Shown: positions 1 through 10,216, numbered from the stretch's first letter. The stretch is DNA of 64,000 bases from Schauerella aestuarii (GCF_009866805.1 NZ_SIZW01000043.1:620001-684000), one strand, 5' to 3'. A program made the numbers and translations. Notes: generated from the sequence alone by a model not told the origin.

Positions 1-189
1 TCGCTGGGCTATGTGATCAGCGTGAACGAACTGACTTTCGCCGCCAATCAGGTCAACAATCTGGTGCTCACCAAGCCGCTGCAAGTCTTCGGCATCCTGG
101 CCATCATTTACTTCGTGGTGTGCTTCACGCTCAGCCGCGGCCTGTACTGGCTGGACTTCCGTGTGCGCCGCGCGCGCGCCATGGCCTAA
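1..189 (+). CDS. Amino acid ABC transporter permease, C-terminal end (partial)
   Basis: The reading frame is open from the first base and stops with TAA at 187-189, so only the last 62 residues are present. They contain one clear membrane segment (about residues 30-46, LQVFGILAIIYFVVCF) followed by a positively charged tail, as at the end of HisM/GlnP-type permeases. The next gene, 21 bases downstream of the stop codon, is the matching polar amino acid ATPase, which supports the call. The rest of the gene and any solute-binding protein lie outside the window. The substrate cannot be read from this fragment. Confidence 0.75.
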   Translation, partial: SLGYVISVNELTFAANQVNNLVLTKPLQVFGILAIIYFVVCFTLSRGLYWLDFRVRRARAMA

Positions 190-210
190 TCGATATCGGT
201 GACTCATCCC

Positions 211-942
211 ATGATCAAACTCGACAAAGTCAATAAGTGGTACGGCCCCCATCACGTGCTGCGCGATGTGGATCTCACGATCGCGCAGGGCGAGGTCGTC
301 GTTGTATGCGGCCCGTCGGGCAGCGGCAAATCGACGCTCATCCGCACGATCAACCGTCTGGAACCCATCGAGAAGGGTGCCATCACGGTCAACGGTCAGG
401 ACGTGTACGCGAAAAACGTCAACCTCAATACTCTGCGCCAGGGCATTGGTTTCGTGTTCCAGTCGTTCAACCTTTTCCCGCACATGACGGTGCTGGACAA
501 CGTGTTGTTCGCGCCCACCACCATCCAGAAGCGCTCGCGCAAGGAGGCCACCGGCGAAGCCATGCAGTTGCTCGAGCGCGTGGGCCTGGCCGAGAAAGTG
601 GGCGCCTATCCCGGCAATCTGTCGGGCGGGCAGCAACAGCGGGTGGCGATCGCTCGCGCGCTGGCGTTGAAGCCGCCGATCATGTTGTTCGATGAGCCGA
701 CCAGCGCGCTCGATCCCGAAATGGTGGGCGAAGTGCTGCAGGTGATGAAGTCGCTGGCTCGCGACGGCATGACGATGGTGTGCGTCACGCACGAAATGGG
801 CTTCGCGCGCGACGTGAGCGACCGCGTGGTGTTCATGGATGCGGGCCAAATCCTGGAAGAGACGACGCCCGAGCAGTTTTTTACGGCGCCCGCACATCCG
901 CGCGCGCAGCGCTTTCTCGCCGACATTCTGCACAAGGCGTAA
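211..942 (+). CDS. Polar amino acid ABC transporter ATP-binding protein (GlnQ-like)
   Basis: This 243-residue cytoplasmic ATPase powers uptake of a polar amino acid with the permease encoded just upstream. All nucleotide-binding motifs are visible: Walker [10 protein letters not shown] near residues 34-42, the Q-loop in [10 protein letters not shown], the signature LSGGQQQR, Walker B with [10 protein letters not shown], and the switch histidine in VTHEMGFAR. The length is normal for the GlnQ/HisP family. ATG 211 is preferred over GTG 199 because GGTGA at 198-202 is a suitable ribosome binding site for it and family members begin at MIKLDKV. The gene lies 21 bases behind the permease stop, so the two are co-transcribed. 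Confidence 0.92.
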   Translation: MIKLDKVNKWYGPHHVLRDVDLTIAQGEVVVVCGPSGSGKSTLIRTINRLEPIEKGAITVNGQDVYAKNVNLNTLRQGIGFVFQSFNLFPHMTVLDNVLFAPTTIQKRSRKEATGEAMQLLERVGLAEKVGAYPGNLSGGQQQRVAIARALALKPPIMLFDEPTSALDPEMVGEVLQVMKSLARDGMTMVCVTHEMGFARDVSDRVVFMDAGQILEETTPEQFFTAPAHPRAQRFLADILHKA

Positions 943-1008
943 GGCGGCAGGGCCGCGCTGGGGGACGATGGTATGGTTACGCGTTCCCCGCGCCTTGCCC
1001 TGTCGTCG

Positions 1009-1935
1009 ATGGTCACGCTCAAACAACTCGAAGCGTTTTACTGGAGTGCCGAGCTCGGCAGCTTCAGCGCATCCTCGCGCAAGCTGCACACCACGCAATC
1101 CGCCATCGCCAAGCGGGTGGGAGAGCTCGAAGCCTTCGCCGGCACGCCGCTTTTCGAGCGCGGTCCGCGCACGTTGCGACTCACGCACCGTGGCCGCAAG
1201 CTTTCCGAGCTCGCGCGCGATATGTTGGCGCTCAACAGCAACATCGTCCAGCAACTGGGGGATGCGGCCAACGTCGAAGGCAGTGTGCGGCTGGGCGCCA
1301 CGGAACTGGTCGGGCTCACCTGGCTGGCGAGTTTGATCAGTCAGGTCAGCAAACAACATCCCAAGGTGCAGTTGCTGCCCGAGATCGATGGCGGCGTCAC
1401 GTTGTATCAACGGCTCGTTGACGACAGCCTGGATCTGGCGATCATGCCCGGACCCTTCTGGAGCTACGAATACGACTGCGTCCCGCTGGGCACGATCCGC
1501 AATGTGTGGATGTGCAGCCCGTCGCTGGACATCGATTCGTCGAGCATGCTGTCGCCGGAGGATCTGGCTCCATACCCCGTGATTACGCAGCCCACCAATT
1601 CGGCGCTCTCGTACCTGTACGACGCCTGGTTTACCGAGCAGGGCTTGAGCGTGAAGCAGGTGCTGTCATGCAACAGCCTGGGCGTGGTCGCGCAGATGAC
1701 GATTCTCGGCATGGGCATCAGCTATCTGCCCCCGGCCTACTTCGCGCCGCTGGTCGCGCGTGGCGAACTGCTGCAATTGCGCGTCAGTCCGCCGCTGCCG
1801 CAAGTGAGTTATTACGCGGTATTCAAGAAGTCGCTGATGAACCCGGTCGTGGCCAGCGTGATCGAGATCGCACAGCAAGTGTGCGACTTCGATGCCGGCG
1901 GGTCGTTTCTGGGCGTGGGGCCCAATCGGGGGTGA
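1009..1935 (+). CDS. LysR-family transcriptional regulator
   Basis: The 308-residue product has an N-terminal winged helix-turn-helix (residues about 3-62, LKQLEAFYWSAELGSF followed by TTQSAIAKRV) and a C-terminal substrate-binding-like effector domain, the standard LysR layout. ATG 1009 gives the usual family start (MVTLKQLEAF); an in-frame ATG at 973 would add 12 unconserved residues. It follows the transporter ATPase by 66 bases on the same strand, so it may be co-transcribed and may control that transporter, although LysR regulators more often act on divergent genes. The effector is unknown. It converges on lpxH. Confidence 0.88.
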   Translation: MVTLKQLEAFYWSAELGSFSASSRKLHTTQSAIAKRVGELEAFAGTPLFERGPRTLRLTHRGRKLSELARDMLALNSNIVQQLGDAANVEGSVRLGATELVGLTWLASLISQVSKQHPKVQLLPEIDGGVTLYQRLVDDSLDLAIMPGPFWSYEYDCVPLGTIRNVWMCSPSLDIDSSSMLSPEDLAPYPVITQPTNSALSYLYDAWFTEQGLSVKQVLSCNSLGVVAQMTILGMGISYLPPAYFAPLVARGELLQLRVSPPLPQVSYYAVFKKSLMNPVVASVIEIAQQVCDFDAGGSFLGVGPNRG

Positions 1936-1989
1936 GGGCGCAGGATTCGGCTACGCCAGGTGGCAGACCTGCCAACAAGCGCGCCGAAG

Positions 1990-2763
1990 TCAGTCTTCCA
2001 GATCGATATCGAAGACTTGCGGGCCATCGCGATCGATGACCATCCAGCCGCCGCGAGGCGGTTGGGCATGATCCAGGTCCCAGTCGGGCAACACCCAGCG
2101 TTCGCGCCGGCGGCCCTCGATCATCTCGACATGCCGACCAGGCCGATGCGTGTGGCCATGCACCATCAAGCCGACGCCAGCGTCGGCAAACGCCTGGGCC
2201 ACCGCTTGTGCATTGACGTCCATGATCTCGGCCGACTTCGCCTGATTGGCCGACACACTTTCGCCGCGCGCGGCTTGCGCAAGCGCGAGCCGTTCGGGAA
2301 TCGTCTTGGACAGGAACTCATTCTGCCAGCGCGGATCGCGCACCATGCCGCGAAACTGCTGATAGGCCGCGTCGTCGGTGCAGTATGCATCGCCGTGCGA
2401 GAGCAGAATCTCGCCGAAATCCGTGACCAGCGTGACCGGGTCGGGCAGCAGGCGTGCGCCGATCGCGTCTGCCAGTTCCTGACCCATCAGAAAGTCGCGA
2501 TTGCCATGGCCGATCCACAACTGCGTGCGCGCACCGGTGGCTTTCAGGCCCGCGAGGGCCTGGGCCAACCAGGGCGGCGCCGCGCGGATGACGTCATCGC
2601 CGATCCACGCATCGAAGATGTCGCCGGGCAGGATCAAGGCATCGGCCTCGTCGGCCGCGGCCTGCAGGAAGGCCAGAAAGGCCTCCTGCGTCGCCGGTGC
2701 CTGAGGACCCAGGTGCAGATCCGAAGCGAGCCAGATTGTGCCTGGCAGAACAAGCTTACTCAA
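1990..2763 (-). CDS. lpxH: UDP-2,3-diacylglucosamine diphosphatase LpxH
   Basis: LpxH hydrolyses UDP-2,3-diacylglucosamine to lipid X and UMP, the fourth step of lipid A synthesis, at the inner membrane. The 257-residue protein shows the calcineurin-like metal-binding signature in order: SDLHLG near residue 14, [11 protein letters not shown], the GNRD block, HGDAYCTDD and the closing HGHTHRPG. It is slightly longer than E. coli LpxH (240). Its start overlaps the end of the upstream peptidyl-prolyl isomerase gene by 8 bases, so the two are translationally coupled. The same lpxH/PPIase linkage is common in proteobacteria. Confidence 0.95.
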   Translation of the reverse strand: MSKLVLPGTIWLASDLHLGPQAPATQEAFLAFLQAAADEADALILPGDIFDAWIGDDVIRAAPPWLAQALAGLKATGARTQLWIGHGNRDFLMGQELADAIGARLLPDPVTLVTDFGEILLSHGDAYCTDDAAYQQFRGMVRDPRWQNEFLSKTIPERLALAQAARGESVSANQAKSAEIMDVNAQAVAQAFADAGVGLMVHGHTHRPGRHVEMIEGRRRERWVLPDWDLDHAQPPRGGWMVIDRDGPQVFDIDLED

Positions 2764-3394
2764 CGATTTCGGCCTTCTCGATCACGATGTCTTCGGCCGG
2801 CACGTTTTGGTGGAAGCCGCGGTTGCCCGTCTTCACGCCGCGCATCTTGTCGATGACGTCGGTGCCTTCGGTCACCGTGCCGAATACCGTGTAGCCCCAG
2901 CCGCTGGGCGTGGGCGAGCTGAAGTTCAGGAAGTCGTTGTCGGCCACGTTCACGAAGAATTGGGCGGTAGCCGAGTGCGGGTCGCTGGTGCGCGCCATGG
3001 CAACGGTGTAGCGGTTGTTCTTCAAGCCGTTGTTGGCTTCGTTTTCAACCGGGGCATGCGTCTGCTTTTGCTTCATGCCGGGTTCGAAACCGCCGCCTTG
3101 GATCATGAAGCCGTCGATCACGCGGTGAAACACCGTGCCGTCATAAAAACCTTCCTTCACGTAAGTGAGGAAATTCTCAACCGTCTTGGGCGCTTTTTCG
3201 GCGTCCAGCGTGATGACGAATTTGCCGAGGTTGGTTTGCAGAGCGACGCGAGGAGTCGTGGACATGGAGGCGGTTCCTTTCTTAGTGGTAGAGGTGGGCT
3301 GCGCAGCCTGGGCGCCCAGAGGGGCGACGGCCAACATCGACACGGCAAGTATCGACGCGCGCAGCAGAGGCGATTGCAAGAAACGGGTCATCAT
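2756..3394 (-). CDS. Cyclophilin-type peptidyl-prolyl cis-trans isomerase with signal peptide and possible internal start
   Basis: The cyclophilin domain (roughly residues 48-212) carries [13 protein letters not shown] and the [13 protein letters not shown] block, so it should catalyse prolyl isomerisation. Starting at ATG 3394, residues 1-30 form a signal peptide ending AQA, which predicts a periplasmic PpiA-like enzyme of 212 residues. A second in-frame ATG at 3265 (residue 44, MSTTPRV) has AAGGA about 8 bases before it and begins exactly as a cytoplasmic PpiB would. The linker between the two starts, [10 protein letters not shown], reads as a translated ribosome binding site region. Two products from one gene are therefore plausible. 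An upstream GTG at 3433 is less likely. Confidence 0.9.
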   Translation of the reverse strand: MMTRFLQSPLLRASILAVSMLAVAPLGAQAAQPTSTTKKGTASMSTTPRVALQTNLGKFVITLDAEKAPKTVENFLTYVKEGFYDGTVFHRVIDGFMIQGGGFEPGMKQKQTHAPVENEANNGLKNNRYTVAMARTSDPHSATAQFFVNVADNDFLNFSSPTPSGWGYTVFGTVTEGTDVIDKMRGVKTGNRGFHQNVPAEDIVIEKAEIVE

Positions 3395-3461
3395 TCTCGA
3401 AACGAGTCCTGTGCTTGAGCGTGGGAATTCCACGGGGCCAAAAAAGCCGCTGTACAGCCGG

Positions 3462-4160
3462 TCATCGACCGGTGCCCGGCGCCTTTGTGGGGGCGGGAGG
3501 GGAAGCAGGGCGGGAGACGGGCTTGGGCGCGCCGGTGCCGGCCTGCTGATACGAACGTTGCGCCTTCATCATCTGGACATCGCCCAGATTGGCGCGCGCG
3601 GTGGTGTAGTTGGGATTGGCGCGAAGTGCCGCCTGCAGCGCTTCTTCGGCGCTTTCGAGCTCGCCGCGTGCCACATACAGTGCAGCCATGTTGTTCCAGG
3701 GCTCGGGGAGCTCGGGATACAACACCGTCATGTTCTTGTAGATGTCGATGGCTTCGTTGGGCTTGCCGGTTTCGGACAAGGCGCGGGCATGCAGAAACTC
3801 GAGCTGCACATCCGTGCCGCCGCCCAACGGCGCGCGCGCTTCCAGTTCCGCCTTGCGTTTTTCGATCAGCGCGATCGCCTCGTCGTAACGGCCTTGGCTC
3901 AACAGCAGCTCGATGCGGTTGGTGACCTGCGATGGCGTGGGCTGCAGCGCGGTATTGACGCTGGGCCGGGCTTTGTCGAGCAGGCGCGCAAGTCCTTCCC
4001 AGCCGCCTTCGCGAACGGGATCGTCCAGCGTGGTGGCCGTGGGCGAGGACGACGGGTACAAGGCACCGCCAGGCGCCGCCTGGGCCGCAAGGACCGTCGT
4101 CGATGCGCCGGCCAGCATACAAGCCAGGGCAATCGATAAAGCGTGCTGCGTTATGGTCAC
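3462..4160 (-). CDS. Exported tetratricopeptide repeat protein
   Basis: From GTG 4160 the protein has 232 residues: a signal peptide ([16 protein letters not shown] to the AQA region), then TPR-like helical pairs including [37 protein letters not shown] and [19 protein letters not shown], and a Pro/Ala-rich tail. TPR modules bind partner proteins; no enzyme motif is visible. It lies between the periplasmic PPIase and divergent cysS, on the PPIase strand. A periplasmic scaffold role is possible but not shown. The upstream in-frame ATG at 4280 would overlap the cysS start and adds an unlikely 40-residue leader. Confidence 0.8.
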   Translation of the reverse strand: MTITQHALSIALACMLAGASTTVLAAQAAPGGALYPSSSPTATTLDDPVREGGWEGLARLLDKARPSVNTALQPTPSQVTNRIELLLSQGRYDEAIALIEKRKAELEARAPLGGGTDVQLEFLHARALSETGKPNEAIDIYKNMTVLYPELPEPWNNMAALYVARGELESAEEALQAALRANPNYTTARANLGDVQMMKAQRSYQQAGTGAPKPVSRPASPPAPTKAPGTGR

Positions 4161-4278
4161 AAGTTCATCCGATATATCGGGCGGTGACGACCGAGGGCAT
4201 ACCCGCCCGTGCGCCGTCGTGCGCCCGCTTGCTATACTTAAAGACCGCCATTTTAGCCCCGGCCAAGACGTTAGCGCC

Positions 4279-5727
4279 ATGCTGCAAATTTACAATACGT
4301 TGTCCCGCAAGAAAGAAGCCTTCAAGCCGGTCGAACCGGGCAAGGTGCGGATGTACGTCTGTGGCATGACGGTGTACGACTATTGCCACCTCGGTCACGC
4401 CCGCATGCTCGTCAGTTTCGACGTCGTGCAGCGCTGGCTGCGCCATAGCGGCTACAGCGTGGATTACGTCCGCAATATCACCGATATCGACGACAAAATC
4501 ATCCGCCGCGCCGTCCAGACCAACAAGCGTCTGGGCGAAGTCACCGCATTTTATATCGACGCCATGCATGCCGATGAGCGGGCCCTGGGCGTCGCAGCGC
4601 CCGATCGCGAGCCCCGCGCCACGCAGTATGTGGGTGAGATGGTCGACATCATCAGCAAGCTGGAGGCCCGTGGCCTCGCTTATCAGGCCGACGATGGCGA
4701 CGTCAATTTCGCGGTGCGCGAGTTTCCGGGCTACGGCAAGCTGTCGGGCAAGACACTCGACGATCTGCGGGCCGGCGAGCGCGTCGCCGTGGGATCGGCC
4801 AAGCGCGATCCGCTCGATTTCGTCTTGTGGAAGTCGGCCAAGGCTGAGGAACCCGACGATACCAAGTGGGCGTCGCCCTACGGCATGGGCCGCCCTGGCT
4901 GGCATATCGAGTGCTCGGCCATGGCGAATGCGCTCCTGGGCCAGCCGCTCGATATCCATGGCGGTGGCCCCGATCTGAAGTTTCCGCACCACGAAAACGA
5001 AATCGCGCAGTCCGAGGGGGCGTTTGGCGGCACCTTGGCCAATACCTGGATCCATTGCGGCCCGTTGATGGTCGATGCCGACAAGATGTCGAAGTCGCTC
5101 AACAACTTCCGCACGATCCGCCAGACGATCGCGCAGGGCGAGCCGGGCGATGACGCGGCCGAATATGCCGTCAACGCGCGTGAAGCCGAGATGCTGCGGT
5201 TTTTCATCGTGCGCAATCACTATCGCAGCGCGCAAAACTATGCGCCCGATAACCTTGCCGATGCCCAAAGCGCGCTCGATCGCCTTTATCAGGCGTTGCT
5301 CAATGTGCCGCCGGCAGAGGTCGACATCGATTGGGCTGCGCCCGCCGCCGTCGCATTCACGGCGGCGATGGACGACGACTTCAATAGTTCGGGCGCCGTC
5401 GCCGCGCTCTTCGAACTGGCGTCGGAGGCGAACCGTACCAAGGATGCTGCGGTATCGGGGCAATTGAAGGCGCTGGGCGGCGTGCTCAGCCTGTTGCAAC
5501 AGGCGCCGGATGCGTACTTCAAGTGGTCGAGCCGTTATTCGGCGGGCGCTGCCGAACGTCCCGATACGCTGGGCGACGCCGATATCGATGCCATGGTGGC
5601 GGCGCGCGGCGCGGCCAAGCAGGCCCGTGATTTTGCCGAAGCCGATCGTCTGCGCGACGCTTTGCGTGCCGCCGGCATCGAACTCGACGACAAGGCCGGC
5701 GGTATCACCCAATGGCGTCGGGCCTGA
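4279..5727 (+). CDS. cysS: Cysteinyl-tRNA synthetase
   Basis: CysS charges tRNA-Cys with cysteine in the cytoplasm. The 482-residue class I synthetase shows the zinc cysteine in [10 protein letters not shown] (near residue 28), the HIGH-type motif HLGHAR, the central WHIECSAM zinc site, the [10 protein letters not shown] block and the KMSKS motif as DKMSKSLNN (around residue 270). ATG 4279 starts the conserved [12 protein letters not shown]; the frame is open further upstream but that part runs through the promoter region of the divergent TPR gene. The length is typical. It begins the run of rightward housekeeping genes that ends with lysC. Confidence 0.97.
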   Translation: MLQIYNTLSRKKEAFKPVEPGKVRMYVCGMTVYDYCHLGHARMLVSFDVVQRWLRHSGYSVDYVRNITDIDDKIIRRAVQTNKRLGEVTAFYIDAMHADERALGVAAPDREPRATQYVGEMVDIISKLEARGLAYQADDGDVNFAVREFPGYGKLSGKTLDDLRAGERVAVGSAKRDPLDFVLWKSAKAEEPDDTKWASPYGMGRPGWHIECSAMANALLGQPLDIHGGGPDLKFPHHENEIAQSEGAFGGTLANTWIHCGPLMVDADKMSKSLNNFRTIRQTIAQGEPGDDAAEYAVNAREAEMLRFFIVRNHYRSAQNYAPDNLADAQSALDRLYQALLNVPPAEVDIDWAAPAAVAFTAAMDDDFNSSGAVAALFELASEANRTKDAAVSGQLKALGGVLSLLQQAPDAYFKWSSRYSAGAAERPDTLGDADIDAMVAARGAAKQARDFAEADRLRDALRAAGIELDDKAGGITQWRRA

Positions 5728-5764
5728 AGTGCCCACAGCTTCAAGCCCCCAAGGATCCGTACGA

Positions 5765-6409
5765 ATGTCTATCGCCGAAACCGCCTCGATCAAGCCCGCG
5801 TATTGGGATGAGGCCGTCGCCGACCTGACCGAACGCGATCGCATTCTCAAGAAAATCATCCCTCAGCATCCCGAAGCCTGGCTGGGGGAAAGCACCACGC
5901 CGTTCATTACCTTGGCGCGCGCCATCATTGGGCAGCAAATCACCGTGAAAGCGGCCGATGGCCTGTGGGCGCGCTTTCAAGACCTCGCCGGCAAACGGCC
6001 GTCGCCTGCGTCGGTGCTCAAGACCACCGTGCCCGGCTTGCGCGAAAATGGCTTGTCGCTGCGCAAGGCCGAGTACCTGATCGATCTGGCCACGCACTTT
6101 GCCGAAAAACGGGTGCATCCGGATCGCTGGTCCGAAATGGAGGACGAGCAGGTCATCGCCGAGCTCGTCGCCATCCGCGGTATTGGCCGCTGGACCGCAG
6201 AAATGTTCCTGATCTTCAACTTGCAGCGGCCGGATGTCCTGCCGCTGGACGATTTGGGCTTGCTAAAGGCGATCTCGCTCCATTACTTTAGCGGCGAGCC
6301 CGTCTCCCGCTTCGAGGCGCGAGAGGTCTCAAACGCTTGGCAGCCCTGGCGTACCGTCGCCACCTGGTATTTGTGGCGCAGTCTGGACGCAGTCGCCGTT
6401 CAGTACTGA
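5765..6409 (+). CDS. DNA-3-methyladenine glycosylase II (AlkA-like, HhH-GPD)
   Basis: The 214-residue protein carries the helix-hairpin-helix and GPD signature: [15 protein letters not shown] near residue 55, then [16 protein letters not shown] around 138-153, and LPLDDLGL, where the second Asp is the catalytic aspartate of the family. It excises alkylated bases such as 3-methyladenine. It is a short single-domain member, lacking the N-terminal domain of E. coli AlkA (282 residues). ATG 5765 lies 37 bases behind cysS. accA follows after 37 bases, and this order is typical of Alcaligenaceae as far as I recall. Confidence 0.9.
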   Translation: MSIAETASIKPAYWDEAVADLTERDRILKKIIPQHPEAWLGESTTPFITLARAIIGQQITVKAADGLWARFQDLAGKRPSPASVLKTTVPGLRENGLSLRKAEYLIDLATHFAEKRVHPDRWSEMEDEQVIAELVAIRGIGRWTAEMFLIFNLQRPDVLPLDDLGLLKAISLHYFSGEPVSRFEAREVSNAWQPWRTVATWYLWRSLDAVAVQY

Positions 6410-6446
6410 GCCCGATAGCAGACGCCCTTCAACGGAATCTTTTCCC

Positions 6447-7412
6447 ATGCGCAATACATTCCTGGAATTCGAACAACCGCTGGCCGAACTTGAAAACAAG
6501 ATCGAGCAACTGCGCTATGTGCAGGCCGATTCGGCGGTGGATATTTCGGATGAAATCAGCCGGCTGCAGCAAAAAAGCCAAAGCCTGGCCAAGGAAATCT
6601 ACGGCAAATTGACGCCGTGGCAGACCGCGCTCGTCGCCCGCCATCCGCAACGCCCCTACACCATGGACTACGTGCGCGAAATCTTCACCGATTTCCACGA
6701 GCTGCACGGCGACCGCATGTATGCCGACGACCAGTCCATCGTCGGCGGCCTGGCGCGCTTCAATGGCGCAGCCTGCATGGTCATCGGTCATCAGAAGGGC
6801 CGCGATACCAAGGAGCGCGCCATGCGCAACTTCGGTATGCCGCGTCCCGAGGGTTATCGCAAGGCGTTGCGCCTGATGCGTCTGGCCGAGAAGTTCAAGA
6901 TTCCCGTCTTCACGTTCGTCGACACCCCCGGGGCCTACCCGGGCATCGGCGCGGAAGAGCGCGGTCAGTCGGAAGCCATCGGCCACAACATCTACGCGAT
7001 GGCCGAGCTCAAGGTGCCGATCGTCACCACCATCATCGGTGAGGGCGGCTCGGGCGGCGCATTGGCGCTGGCGGTAGGCAACACCGTGCTGATGCTGCAA
7101 TACGCCACCTATGCGGTCATCTCGCCCGAAGGGTGTGCCTCCATTTTGTGGCGCAGTGCCGACAAAACGGCCGAGGCCGCCGAAGCGCTGGCGATCACCG
7201 CACCGCGTCTGAAAGATCTCGGTCTGGTCGACCGCGTGGTCAATGAGCCCGTGGGCGGCGCCCACCGCGATCCGCGCGTCATGGCGCGCCTGCTGCGCCG
7301 GTCGTTGAGCGATGCCTTGCGCCAGCTCTCCGGTCAATCGAGTGAAGAACTGGTCGATCAGCGCATTCAGCGACTGATGGGCTATGGCCGCTTCCAGGAA
7401 GTGCGGGCTTAA
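6447..7412 (+). CDS. accA: Acetyl-CoA carboxylase carboxyltransferase subunit alpha
   Basis: AccA joins AccD to transfer the carboxyl group from carboxybiotin to acetyl-CoA, giving malonyl-CoA for fatty acid synthesis. The 321-residue protein is full length and contains the family blocks [15 protein letters not shown] at the start, [18 protein letters not shown], the oxyanion-forming [15 protein letters not shown], and [14 protein letters not shown]. It sits between the alkA-like gene and tilS. The start ATG 6447 is supported by the conserved N-terminus. No anomaly is visible. Confidence 0.97.
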   Translation: MRNTFLEFEQPLAELENKIEQLRYVQADSAVDISDEISRLQQKSQSLAKEIYGKLTPWQTALVARHPQRPYTMDYVREIFTDFHELHGDRMYADDQSIVGGLARFNGAACMVIGHQKGRDTKERAMRNFGMPRPEGYRKALRLMRLAEKFKIPVFTFVDTPGAYPGIGAEERGQSEAIGHNIYAMAELKVPIVTTIIGEGGSGGALALAVGNTVLMLQYATYAVISPEGCASILWRSADKTAEAAEALAITAPRLKDLGLVDRVVNEPVGGAHRDPRVMARLLRRSLSDALRQLSGQSSEELVDQRIQRLMGYGRFQEVRA

Positions 7413-7445
7413 CCGTTCAGCCTGCGCGATCGCGACGCCGCCCCG

Positions 7446-8474
7446 ATGTCTGACATGGTCGCGCATTCGGGGGTGTTGAGCCCAGTCACGCTCGACGCCG
7501 TGCGGCAGGCCTTCGCGGCGCATCCCCACGCCCGGATCGCCATTGCTCTCAGCGGGGGCGCCGACTCCGCCATGCTTGCCCTGGCGGCCGTTGCCGTGGC
7601 GCGTGAGGCGGGATTATCCGCTCGATTCGTTCGCGCGTTTCACGTTCATCATGGCTTGTTTATCGAGGCCGATCGCTGGGCCGACCACGTTCGTGCTTTG
7701 TGCGCGGGGCTTGATCTGCCCCTCGATGTGGTGCACGTTGACGTCGCGCGCAACACCGGCCGCGGCATCGAAGCCGCGGCACGCGAGGCGCGTTATGCGG
7801 CATTTGGGCAGATGGCGGCGGCCGCCGGTATCGATACCCTATGGATGGCGCACCATCGCGACGACCAGGCCGAAACGGTGCTGCTCCGGCTGCTGCGCGG
7901 CAGTGGGGTGGCCGGCATGGGCGGCATGGCCGCACACACGCGCCGTTCCGGTCTCACACTCGTACGCCCATGGTTGGAGATCGACCGCGCCGTGATCCGT
8001 GCCTGCGCCGAGCGGTTCACCGAGGCCACGGGGTGGGCACCGGTCGACGATCCCAGCAACGCCGACGCGGCCTATACGCGCGCCGCCGTGCGCACGTTGC
8101 TCGCCCCGGTGCTCAACGCGCGCTGGCCGCAATGGCGCGGCATTCTGGCGCGGCATGCCCGGCACATGCGCGAGGCGAGTGAAATGCTCGCCGAAGTGGC
8201 TGCAGAAGATCTGGCGCGGTTGGAGCCGGCGCCGGACGGCGCCAGCGTGTCGCTCGCGGCGTGGCGCACCTTGTCGCCCGCCCGGCAACGGCAGGTGCTG
8301 CGCCACTGGCTCGATCGGATGGGAGCACCCATGCCGACCGATGCCCGGCTGGGCGAACTGGTGCGGCAGCTACGTCAGTTGCATAGTCTGGGCCACGATC
8401 GGCAGTTGCGATGGCAGCACGGCGCGTTCTGCATCGTCTGCGTACGCGGTCGTATCTGCGTCGAGAAAACCTGA
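7446..8474 (+). CDS. tilS: tRNA(Ile)-lysidine synthase TilS
   Basis: TilS attaches lysine to C34 of the CAU-anticodon tRNA-Ile so that it reads AUA. The 342-residue protein has the PP-loop ATPase motif ALSGGADSAML near residue 35 and the downstream HHRDDQAETVLLRLLRGSG block that positions the tRNA. It is about 90 residues shorter than E. coli TilS (432), so the C-terminal substrate-recognition region is reduced, as in other short TilS forms. It follows accA by 33 bases and is probably co-transcribed. Confidence 0.93.
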   Translation: MSDMVAHSGVLSPVTLDAVRQAFAAHPHARIAIALSGGADSAMLALAAVAVAREAGLSARFVRAFHVHHGLFIEADRWADHVRALCAGLDLPLDVVHVDVARNTGRGIEAAAREARYAAFGQMAAAAGIDTLWMAHHRDDQAETVLLRLLRGSGVAGMGGMAAHTRRSGLTLVRPWLEIDRAVIRACAERFTEATGWAPVDDPSNADAAYTRAAVRTLLAPVLNARWPQWRGILARHARHMREASEMLAEVAAEDLARLEPAPDGASVSLAAWRTLSPARQRQVLRHWLDRMGAPMPTDARLGELVRQLRQLHSLGHDRQLRWQHGAFCIVCVRGRICVEKT

Positions 8475-8565
8475 ACGGTTCTCAACGTCATCATCACGCG
8501 TTACACTAGTGAGCTTTGCCTGCCAGCTGCCCTCGGCAGGGAACCATTGCCAGAGAATGAGATAG

Positions 8566-9834
8566 ATGTCCCTAATCGTCCATAAGTATGGCGGCACGTC
8601 GATGGGCTCGGTCGAGCGCATCAAGAATGTGGCGCGTCGCGTCGCCAAGTGGCATGCCGCAGGCCACCAGGTCGTTGTTGTCCCCTCCGCCATGGCGGGT
8701 GAAACCAACCGTTTGTTGGGGCTCGCGCGCGAACTCGCGCCGCAACCCGACGGTCGCGAACTCGACATGGTTGCCGCCACCGGCGAGCAGGCCAGCAGCG
8801 CGTTGCTCGCCATTGCCCTGCAAGCCGAGGGCGTCGCTGCCCGCAGCTACACCGGCTGGCAAGTGCCCGTGCGCACCGATTCGTCCTATACCAAGGCCCG
8901 CATTACCTCGATCGAAGATACGCGCATCCGTGCCGATCTCGATGCCGGCAAGGTGGTCGTGGTCACGGGCTTTCAGGGCATCGACGACGACGGCCACATC
9001 ACCACGCTGGGGCGGGGCGGTTCCGATACCTCCGCCGTGGCCGTGGCGGCCGCCATCAAGGCCGATGAATGCCTGATCTTCACCGATGTGGATGGGGTGT
9101 ACACCACCGATCCGCGCGTCGTGCCGGAAGCACGCCGCATGGCCGTCATTTCGTTTGAAGAAATGCTCGAAATGGCCTCCCTGGGCTCCAAGGTGCTGCA
9201 GATCCGCTCGGTCGAGTTCGCCGGTAAATACCGTGTGCCGACCCGCGTGCTGTCATCCCTGACTGACCCGCTCATTCCGCTCGACGACGAAATGCGTTCG
9301 GGCACGCTGATTACTTTTGAGGAAGACGAAAAAATGGAAGCCGCCGTTGTCTCCGGCATCGCCTTCAGCCGCGACGAAGCCAAAATCACGTTGTTGGGCG
9401 TTCCGGACAAGCCCGGCATCGCCTACTCCATCCTCGGCCCCGTGGCCGCGGCCAATATCGATGTCGACATGATCGTGCAGAACCAATCGGTTGCCGGCAC
9501 GACCGACTTCTCGTTCACGGTCAACCGCAACGAGTTCCAGCGCACCGTCGACGTGCTCAAGCGCGACGTGATCCCGGCCGTTCAGGCCCGCGAACTCGTT
9601 ACCGATGAGAAAGTCGCCAAGGTGTCCATCGTCGGTATCGGCATGCGCTCGCACGTCGGCGTGGCCAGCCTGATGTTCCAGACGCTGTCTGCCGACAACA
9701 TCAACATCCAGATGATCAGCACCAGCGAGATCAAGACATCGGTCATCATCGACGACAAGTACATGGAACTCGGCGTGCGCGCGTTGCACAAGGCTTTTGG
9801 CCTGGATCAAGCGCCGGGAACCGACAAGGTTTGA
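8566..9834 (+). CDS. lysC: Aspartate kinase (lysine/threonine sensitive type)
   Basis: LysC phosphorylates aspartate, the first step to lysine, threonine, methionine and diaminopimelate. The 422-residue single-function enzyme has the kinase motif KYGGTSMGS at residues 5-13, GRGGSDTSAVA near 147-157, and FTDVDGVYTTDPR near 180. The C-terminus holds two ACT domains (GVPDKPGIAYSILG and VGIGMRSHVGVASLMFQ), the usual site of feedback control by lysine plus threonine. An internal start for a separate beta subunit is possible in this family but was not established. tRNA-Ser follows 59 bases downstream. Confidence 0.96.
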   Translation: MSLIVHKYGGTSMGSVERIKNVARRVAKWHAAGHQVVVVPSAMAGETNRLLGLARELAPQPDGRELDMVAATGEQASSALLAIALQAEGVAARSYTGWQVPVRTDSSYTKARITSIEDTRIRADLDAGKVVVVTGFQGIDDDGHITTLGRGGSDTSAVAVAAAIKADECLIFTDVDGVYTTDPRVVPEARRMAVISFEEMLEMASLGSKVLQIRSVEFAGKYRVPTRVLSSLTDPLIPLDDEMRSGTLITFEEDEKMEAAVVSGIAFSRDEAKITLLGVPDKPGIAYSILGPVAAANIDVDMIVQNQSVAGTTDFSFTVNRNEFQRTVDVLKRDVIPAVQARELVTDEKVAKVSIVGIGMRSHVGVASLMFQTLSADNINIQMISTSEIKTSVIIDDKYMELGVRALHKAFGLDQAPGTDKV

Positions 9835-9893
9835 ACACAGAAGGCTGGCGCGGCGTAGTGATTAAAAAACCGTGCTAGAATCCTGTGCTTCGC

Positions 9894-9985
9894 GGAGACG
9901 TGGCCGAGTGGTTGAAGGTACTCCCCTGCTAAGGGAGCATGTGGGTTAAACTGCATCGAGGGTTCGAATCCCTCCGTCTCCGCCA
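9894..9985 (+). tRNA. tRNA-Ser (anticodon GCU)
   Basis: The 92-nt gene folds into a class II cloverleaf. The acceptor GGAGACG (9894-9900) pairs with CGTCTCC (9975-9981), followed by G and an encoded CCA. The anticodon stem CTCCC/GGGAG encloses loop CTGCTAA with anticodon GCT at 9928-9930, reading AGC/AGU. A long variable arm and the GGTTCGAATCC T-arm are present. tRNA-Ser genes are frequent integration sites, but no integrase or direct repeat is seen downstream here. Confidence 0.97.
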
Positions 9986-9995
9986 AGAAGTATTT

Positions 9996-10037
9996 AAGCC
10001 CCTGATTTTGTTGGTACGCCAACGGACTCAGGGGCTT
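9996..10037 (+). terminator. Terminator after lysC/tRNA-Ser
   Basis: AAGCCCCTGA (9996-10005) is perfectly complementary to TCAGGGGCTT (10028-10037), with a smaller TTGG/CCAA pairing inside the loop and a short T-rich tail. It lies 10 bases after the tRNA. Confidence 0.8.
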
Positions 10038-10216
10038 TCGCGTTTCTGGCCGTTTCGGTTCTGATTCATGCTTGTGCGAGGCATTGGCGCGTGATGTGTG
10101 GTTTGTCTTGTCTCGTCTGCCAAGCGTTGCACCTTTATGCGACGTTGCCTCGTGCATTGCCATTCCGGCAATCGTCACGCATCCGGCGTCGATAACCGTT
10201 CTACAACCTTTGCCCT

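Noticed and set aside
8475-8565. Lysine riboswitch before lysC
   Set aside because: The gap is only 91 bases, too short for the conserved lysine riboswitch, and it shows no matching core elements.
9894-10216. Integrated element at the 3' end of tRNA-Ser(GCU)
   Set aside because: The tRNA is followed by a normal terminator and a chromosomal-type repair gene; no integrase and no repeat of the tRNA 3' end was seen.
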